From: Clostridia bacterium | Lineage (GTDB): Bacteria > Bacillota > Clostridia > Christensenellales > UBA1242 | DNA length: 64,000 nucleotides | Direction: 5' to 3' | Assembly (NCBI GenBank): GCA_017467585.1 | Contig: JAFUSR010000004.1 | Span: forward strand, 370,178 to 434,177 | Shown: one piece after another, positions 29,501-38,500 of the stretch | Position numbering within the stretch: position 1 is the stretch's first letter | Layout: each line of letters begins with the position of its first letter | Made by a program: the position numbers and the translations under genes | The notes under the pieces: model-generated | What the model was told of the DNA's origin: nothing | Seen by the model: the letters and a program-made list of their open reading frames with translations, nothing else | Database searches by the model: none

Positions 29501-32500
29501 GGTTCAGATGCAAATTGTTTGCCATCTTCAAATCCTTCAAGTGTGTCAACTGTTGCATAAGAAATAGTTGTTGCACTGTTAGATTCAATAACAGCAGTGA
29601 GCAAATAAGTTGAGTTGCCTTCGCTCAAGTGATACTCAATTTTGTTTAAGTTGTTTGCAAATTCGCTGATTGATTGTGTCGTGCTGGTAGGGGTTACGTT
29701 GTCTTCATCATATAGGTAGCAAATTCTAAACAATCCGTCAGCAGTTAAAGAGTTTTCTGTTCTAGCAATTCCAATATCTTTGTCTGTGTGGCCATTTGCA
29801 TTTACATACCAAGCCTTAACACCTTCTGTTGCACTAGATGTTTTATATCCAGCATAAAGTGTTCCGTTTGTCGCAAAGTCAAAATAACCATAAATAGTTA
29901 GCGCATGATTTTGAAGTTCAATATCAATATTGATTGGTCTGTTTGCATCATCTTTTGTTAGTGTGTCACTAATTTCACTCAGTGCATTAATAACCTTGCC
30001 ATTAACAAAGTTTGTTTCAATAATTTTAATTAAGTTAGGTTCTTCGGTGCCAAAATCTCTATAAATAACAAACTCAGGGCCAGATTTTTGAGATTCACTA
30101 TTGTCACCATCTTTCAAATATCCTTCAACACGAATATAAGTAAGCACAATAGGTGCTGTGTTGATTGTGATGTTTGCAGTGTTTGTTGAGTTGATAACTC
30201 TATAAACATTGAGTCTTGCATTTAACGTTTTGACATAGTTGAATTCGGCAAAAGAAGTTTTAGAATCTTGAGAAAGTGTTGCATAGTCCAAGAAATTGTC
30301 AGGAGACAACGCATCACCATCGGCGTTTGTTATTGGCCAGTTGCTGTCAAAACGATAAGAACCACTTGGGGTGACATCCATAGACAATTCACTGGTTATT
30401 CCAAAATAGAGTTCGTTATATCCTGTGCGATATGAGTTTTCAACAATTCTGTTGCCAAGGTCATCGTATTGTGAGTTAAAGTTAATTGTAACGGCATCAG
30501 TATCATAGTTAATATTAAATTCAACAACACATTCAAACAGAGCAATGATGTTGGTGTCGGCATAGGCAGTTGTCTCAAATGGCCTGCTTAAATCTCTGCC
30601 CATATATTGCATGTCGCTCCAAACTTTTTCAGAATTAGATCTTTCTTCTTCTGGGGTTAATTGGTCGTCAGTGTTTTCAATTACTTTTTGCTCATACCAA
30701 CCCTTGAACACATAACGTGTTCCATTTTCTGATTCAGCATAGTAATAATAAATGTCGTCTGCGGTGTTAACATTGTTGTTTTGTAGGTGTTTCAGATTTG
30801 TGCTGTCTAGTCCCTCAATAACCATAATTGTGTTGTGGGCAAGGGTGTAGTCTTGATTAAAGATTTCACCATCGATATAGTTGTTTGATTGAGAGCCATC
30901 GGCATAAATTCTAGAATAAACACTGTCAAATATTGTTTCGCTACCACCTAGTTCTCTGGCAAGTCCAATATAGGTTCTGCCTTGGTCGCCACCACGGGTA
31001 TAAATTTTGTTCACAAGTGCAACATTGAGGTCTATTTGGTTATCCTCAGTTCCAATATCAGACAAAACAGGTTTGCCGTCTTCGTCAAACTGGTCAATTA
31101 CTTTAATTTTTGTTGTAAATGTATAAACAGGAATGGTAGAAAGATTAATAAAGTTTGTTGTTCCAGAAGTGAGAAGATTAGTGTGCCTTGCAGTGTTGTA
31201 GTAATTGTTTATTACATTCATTATTGCAGCAGCTCCACTGTTAATGTCAAGGTGACGGACTAAGTCATCATTCTTGGCAATAACATAAGAAACGTCTTCA
31301 ACAATGCCAAAGTTTTGATAAAGAATATCAAAGAATTCTCTAAGATTTGCAAACGAAACAACAGCAGAATCAGGCTGCTTTTTGATAACTTCAACTTTAG
31401 TGATGTTGTTGTTTCCATCGCGTGTAACTTCTAATTTATATTCGTTTTCGGCTTTGTCATAAGGAATTTTATAACTGTCGAGAAGATTAACAATTCTTAT
31501 TAGATAATCTTTTTGAAGCACAACTTTTCCGTTGTCATAATCATAGTTATAGATTAAATTGTCTTCTTCATCAAACATTTTAAATAGTTTAGAATAGAAT
31601 GAAGAATAATTTCCTCTCATAACATCAACAGGAATAGTTTTTCCGCGGTTAACATGAACAAGATATTCTGGATTATAGTTTCCAAGTCCTGGGGTTGGAT
31701 TGTAAGCTTCAGGATAAACAGCTTCACCTGTTAATGAAGTAGAAATATAAGATTTTCCTGTGTTAAATTCTAGGTTTCTGTCGAATGAAACCTTAAACAA
31801 ATAATAGTAGTATTCGTGGCGGACGCTTTCTTCAGCTGCCATGTTCACGTTAATGAAATGGTCAGTAGGGTAAATGACAGGAATAAGCATATTAGAAGAG
31901 TTCATTCCAAGAGAGTGAACATTGAGTTGTTTGTCATAGTGAACTCTAACAACAAAATATGCATCTGTGTTAACATCAAACTTATAGTTTTTAAACACAA
32001 GGTCATTAGGAAGATATTCTGTTATTGCATCGTCGCCAACTTTAACAATTTTCTTAAGAGAAGAACCATCTCTAGCTGTGATGTTAGAGAAATAATCTCC
32101 AGAAACAACAAGGTTGTTCACGTCGTTAACATGATAGTTTTCTGGGTTGCTATTATCCTCAAAGGCAATTCCGGTGTAGCCAACAGAAGATTTGAAGTAT
32201 TTTGTTTCTATTCCTGCAACCTCGGTGTCTTTACAAATTTCAGCACCTTCTGTTCTAACACCATCATAATAAATGGCAACAACTTGAATGTTGTCTTCAG
32301 AAGATTCTTCAGTAAATGCCATTGTTTGATAAACTTCGATAAATTTTGCAACAACTCTAATTTCGTTGTGAAGGTTTTCAATATAAATTTTGTTATCCTT
32401 AAATGTAACATTGCCCGTCGTCATTGTTTGATAATAATGGTCACCAAACTTATAGACAACCTTCTCGCCAAGATAATAAGTGGCAGACGAATCGTCACCA

Positions 32501-35500
32501 GAAACAGAATTTAGTGCATAAACTGCATCACAGTGAGCCATTTCAACAATGTCATTTACATTTCCTGTAAAGGCAATTGTAAGTTCGCGGTTAGTATACC
32601 ACCCGTTGGTATCTGTTCCGTTAGCCTTATAAACAGGCATATAAACTTTTTTGCCTGAAATGGTGTAGGCAAGATAATAATATCCGCGAACAGCGTCGAG
32701 CATGTTAACAGGAACAACAGCCTCTTGTGTTTTTGCTGTGTCCGAATAATATGTGTAATATTCTTTTCCGTCAATAGTCTCACTAGAACGAATGGCTGTA
32801 ACATAATACCAAGTTTGGTTGTTAGAGTTGTAATAAGCGTTAATTATTGCGTCTTCAAATGTGGTGTTAATAGAGTCGCTAAGCTTTGTGTTTCCAACAA
32901 TCCATTTGCCAGTAATTTCGTTGTAGTTTGCAATATACCAACCTTCAAGACGATATCCAACAGATGCTGCTGCAGAAATTATAACTTTTGTGTCTCTGTC
33001 AAAATATGCTTTTTTAAATTGAAGGTCCTTGTTGATTATTGTTTGTTCAACAACAGGGTTCCCTTGTGCGTCTCTAATGATATTGCCTTGTTCATCTTTG
33101 GCATAGATGTCATAAGAATAAAGTTCTCCACTAGAAAGACTTCCAGAAACACTGCGATAATAGTTTCCGTCATATCCAAGGAGTGGTGTGTTTGTGATTT
33201 CTCTAGAAATTGCATTATATTTGTTAATAATCATGTGAGCAAACAGTGTTCCACGGCTGACAAACAAGTCCTGAAGAGAAGAGAATTTGTCTGTGTCGAT
33301 AACAGTTTTTCTTCCATCTTCTTTTGTAGGAATTGCTTCAAGGTCAATAGCGTAGAACCCAAAGTCAGCTGAGTTATAATAAGCCAGTTTGCTTTGAGCA
33401 ACACTACTTCCGTCAACACCATCGTCATAATAGTCAACAACATAAGAGTAAGACAAAAGTTCAGCAACTGTAGATTTGCCGTTTGCGTCATATAATGTGT
33501 CGTTGTCTAACATTTCCATTTTGAGTGATTGAACTTCACCTTTAATGGTGTTAAGTCTGGTCATAAAGAATTTATATTTAGGTCCATTTGCAGTTACTTC
33601 AATAAGGCCAGCAACATCTTCTGCATAGCTTGTTAAAATTCTAAGTGCAACGATAGAACCATCTCTATAAGTGAAATAGTTGTTGCCATATTTAAACAAA
33701 TCAATTTTTTCAAAAATAGGAGAAGTTCCTGTTTGGTCATAGAACTTTCCGGTGAAATATAAGAATGTTTTAATTTGTAAGTTATTATAAAAATATTTGT
33801 CTTCACCATTAATTTCTGTCTTTTCAAATTTTACAAAGTAAACACTGTTAGCATGTTTTCCATCATCTTCAAGTGATGCAGCATTGTCATAATTAGAATT
33901 TTCAAGAGAAATTGCGGCGCCAGTGTCTCTAATTATGTCTTCTTCATAAATAACATTAACTGAACCACCAAGGTTGTTTGCACCATCAACAACAGCTGTT
34001 GCAATGTTGATTGCATAAACTCTTTCATAAACAGGCATGAACACAAAATATCCAGCAGTAGGCGAAACAAATCTCATAATTGCATTGTTGATGTCAGGGT
34101 TGCCTTGAAGAACATCTTTGTTTAAATAGAGAACCTCGCTGTTATATCTGCTATAAACAACCCACTTTTTAAAGCGATAAATAATGCTAGAGTCTTCGCC
34201 ATCAGGAATAGAAACAATAGGGCTAGCAACAAGAACAACGCCTTCTTTATCACACAAGAAATATGCATCAGTTGAATTATATCTGTTTGAAATGTTAATT
34301 GCAGAATCCCAAGTGTAGGCTTGAAGATTTTGTTGAGAAATTGAGTTAATGTCTTGTGCATTTACGCGATAAGCAGAGGTTGTTCCACTTATAATTACTT
34401 CGCTATAGTCATATGCGGTTGATGTAGAACCTGTTCCGCTAATAAACAAATCTTCAACCTTTGTGCAAAGATTGTTGTCTTTTCCATCAGAAGAGAGAAC
34501 AACAAGACCATTGTCGTCAACATAATAAGAGTGAATATCAAACGAAGGAACTGTTTCAAGTTCAGTTGCGCTGCTAGACCAAATAACAAGAATGTCAGAG
34601 TTTAGTGGCATAAAATAAGTGTTGTTATTGTTTTTGTCTGTAACAACTTTTCCACCGGCAGCCTCGCTTCCGTCCCAATCGGCAAAATCAACTTGATAAT
34701 AAAGTTTTGTAAAGTGTTTTCCACTTTCATTTGCATCAGCAGTATAGACTTGTGTTTCGTTGTCATTTAAGCCAATGTTTTGAATGGTGAGTGGATTTCC
34801 GTTTAAATAAGGAACTGCAACATCAACGATAACATCTTCGTTATTTTGATCTTTGATTGTTTGCTTTTCAATTGTGTAACCAACAACAGAGCTCAAGTCT
34901 TTGGCAAACATAACATAATAGAGTCTGTCAATATAGTCGTTTTGAGTTAGGTTAGTAATTGTGTCTTTAAAGCTAACTGTTGCAAAGTCATAAATCAAAT
35001 TGTTTTGGGTGCTTGTAATTGCGTTTGTGATAAGCTCAACATAGTAGCTATCAACAATTTCAAGACCAAAGTCAAGAGAAGCCTTTTCGTTAACTTTGTG
35101 CTTAACCTCAAAATAGAAGATAGGGTTAACATAAGGAGCACCACTAATAAGACTAACGCCAGGGAATGCTTGAATTACCGCATCTTTTGTTGTGTAGTCA
35201 ATTTCATAGTAGTTGTCAAGTTCACCCAAAATCGAAGAAGATTTGCCAGTTTCAAAACAATAGTCATAAGAAGGATAAATAATAGGCTCGCCATCAATTA
35301 AAACCATTTTTCCAACAAGATGAACATCAACGCTTGCATTATCTTTAATTTGTGCACGTCTAACAATTGCGTTAGAAGAAGCAGGTCTAGAAATACTCTT
35401 TGTTTCAACAGAAAGTTGTTTTTCAACATTATTTTTTGTGTAGAAATAATATGTGTCAGCATTGCAAACACCAAGCTCAGCTTCGTTCAAAATGATGTTG

Positions 35501-38500
35501 GCTTGATAAGCCGCATTTGTTTGTGGAATTTGTCCAACCAAGGCATAATAAGCATCGCCAAGCATAGTAGGGTTCAGTTTATAAATATCGTCATTTTCGT
35601 GATCTTTTTCAAAGTCTGCACGATATTTTCTTAAGCAATAGGTATAGAAGTCAACAGCGTCGCTTCCAGAACCAATTGTGTTTTTAGCAACAACATACCA
35701 TTTGCCATCCCTTTCTTCAAGAAGTTTTATGCTAAGTGAATCATTCAAAGGAAGAGAAACAGAGTTGTTTTCAATTGTTAATTTGTTGAGGGCAGTATAT
35801 GTCTTTCCGTTGTCAATTGTGATATTGCCGGCCTCAACATAAAATTCAGCGCCATCAAAATAAACTCTGACCATTGCTGTTTTGCCTTCTGATGAAGCAT
35901 CTTCAGAGAAAATATAGAAATCATAGAGAACAGTTATAGCAAGTTCATCGCTATAGAATTTTCTTTCTTTTAAATAGTTGATGGTAGTATCTGTATCAAC
36001 TTGATATGTGCCAACAGCATTTATGTTTTGAACAACATAGTTTTCACTTTCTTGTCTAATAAAGTCTTTGGCATAAGATTCGGTGCTGTCAGACAAACTT
36101 ATGATATCACCATCAGCAGATTGAATTTTAAATCTGCCACCGTTGTTTTCGAAGTCGGTAGACAAAATCACTTTATTGGCTTCGGTTTTGTCTGTAGAAA
36201 CAGTGATGTCGTGATAGATGTATTTTTCAAGAGAAGTGTCAAAGTCAACCACAATTTTGCGATTGTCATAATTGATTTTCCCATCACTGACAATTGTTCC
36301 AAACATTCCAACAAGACCATAGTGATAGGCCAAAATTCTAGATTGAATATTTCCGCCTTGATAGAATTCTTTTCTATAGTGTTGAACACCAGTTGTTGTT
36401 GCATCTTTAACATATTTTTTAGCTGAACTGTCATAAATATAGTCGCCATTTTCGTCTTCAATAAATTCAAATGGAATGATTTGATTTTCATCAACAACCT
36501 TCTTTGAATCAGTGCTCTTAGATTGTGAAATCAAAAGGCTAGTTGGTTCGCCAAGCTTGTTCACATAATAATAATAATTTGAAATGAGTGAAGAAACTCC
36601 GCCAGCGGCCTGAATGAAGTTGTGATATTCACTTTCATTTGCAATAATATCTGCGCCACTAACTTTGTCTTTATAGTTTTCAAAAGCTGGCATATAGATG
36701 ATGTCTTTTGTGTTTCCAACAGAGAAATCATCATTAAACTCAACGGTATATTTTCCGATAGGTGAGGTGTAATAATATTCAGTTATGGTGTTTCCCTTAG
36801 AGTCTCTGGTGAGATATGTGTCAACATCATAATAAACATAAACAGGAACGGTTGTCTTTATTGGTTGACCAGTGCTGGTCTCTCCGGTTTCGTATTCCAA
36901 GAACAAATCTTCAATTTGATAACCAGTTGCAACAACTGCAATGTTAGAACCTGTTTGGCTGTCGAAGGCATATTCTTTTTCGTTATAATTAATAACGTAG
37001 TTAATTGCAACAACATCGTCAGAATCTTCAATATCTGTTTCAATTGTTGCATCGCAAGTATTGTCTGTTCCAACAGAGATTGGTGTATACTCATACAAGG
37101 TATATGTAGTCGAGTCGAGAGCAACCGCCATTTTGATTGTCTTTTGAACATATGCATCACCATCGTTTTGAGCCACATAAGAGTAATAATAATATTTTAC
37201 TTCGCCAGAAGCGTCACGGCTTGCATATTGATACATTTTGCCTTCATAAATCAAATAGCTTAGTGCACCATTTGTGCTGACAGAACTTGCATTTTCAATG
37301 TTTTTAGTTGTTGTGTAATAATATTTTCGTGTGATGTTTCTTGATTCATCTTGTCCAATGTCGCACAAAATATATCCTTCGTCGTTTTCGCTGGCATAAA
37401 TTGCTTTTCCGATGCTGTTTAAAGATTCAACATTATAAGATGTCAAAGAATAGTTCGCAGGGAGCAAAAGAGAAATAATAACACGCGAAGTTGTGTTGCC
37501 AAGTTCGTCTGTGTCTGAAGTTGTGGTGCTGATAACTTGATATCTGTCTTTAATTTCACTGTTATTAATGTCAGTTATTGTGCCACCACGAGAAACATAA
37601 AGGTTAATGTTAACCTTGTCGTCGGTTTCAAGTTTAGTAGAAAGAATTGTGTTTCCAACTCTGTCGCAAATTTTGTCAGAGTTTTCATAGAGTTGCAAAG
37701 CCTTTGCAGAGTTTTTGTCAGCAGAATTAAGAGGCTTCATGCTAGGCGAGTTAAATGAATAATAGTTGCTATCATCTGCTTGTTTTGCAAATGTCAAATA
37801 ACAGTTATAAGCAAGCCCGTTAACTCTAAACGAACCATTTTCATATGTTGCTTTAAAATATGTGTCGTTGTCGGCAACAATTACATAGTGGGTCATGCTC
37901 TTGTTTTGGTCGACAGCATATGTGTTGTCATTAATTTTAATGTATGTTCCAGAAGCAGATTCATTAAAAGTGTAGTGGGTCATGTTTTTGTTTTGGTCAA
38001 CAACATATTCGTCATCAACTAAAATATAAATTCCTGCATCGTCGGCAACATAGGCAGAGCCATCTGCAGAATAGTGTTGAGCACCCTTATTGGTGTCAAC
38101 AACATAATTTTTGTTTGTCTCAGAATAAATGTAGTTGCCATTGGCATCTTCTGTTAAAGAATAATGGGTGAGAGCCTTGTTTAAGTCTTTTACATATTCT
38201 CCGTCAACCAAAATGTAGTCACCATTAACGCTGACAACATAACTATATGTAATTGCTTGTCCCATAGAAGCCAAATATGTTGAGTATGCAGGCTCGGCAG
38301 GGTTAAATTTAACTGTTCCGCTGTTGTTCACATAGCTTCCAAGAAGAACATCACCAGAATCTTTCTTTTGCCAAATGAAAATGTCAACATCAGTTAGAAT
38401 TGATGTCTTTAAATTTGTTGTTGCAGCATTAAAGCTGTCCATGTCGTAAATTGTTCCAGCCAAAACCAAATTTTTGACTTTTGCAAGGTTAGAATAGAAC

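Noticed and set aside
37860..38260. CRISPR array
   Set aside because: The repeats are coding, in frame with the giant protein, and differ in DNA sequence; no array was found anywhere in the window.
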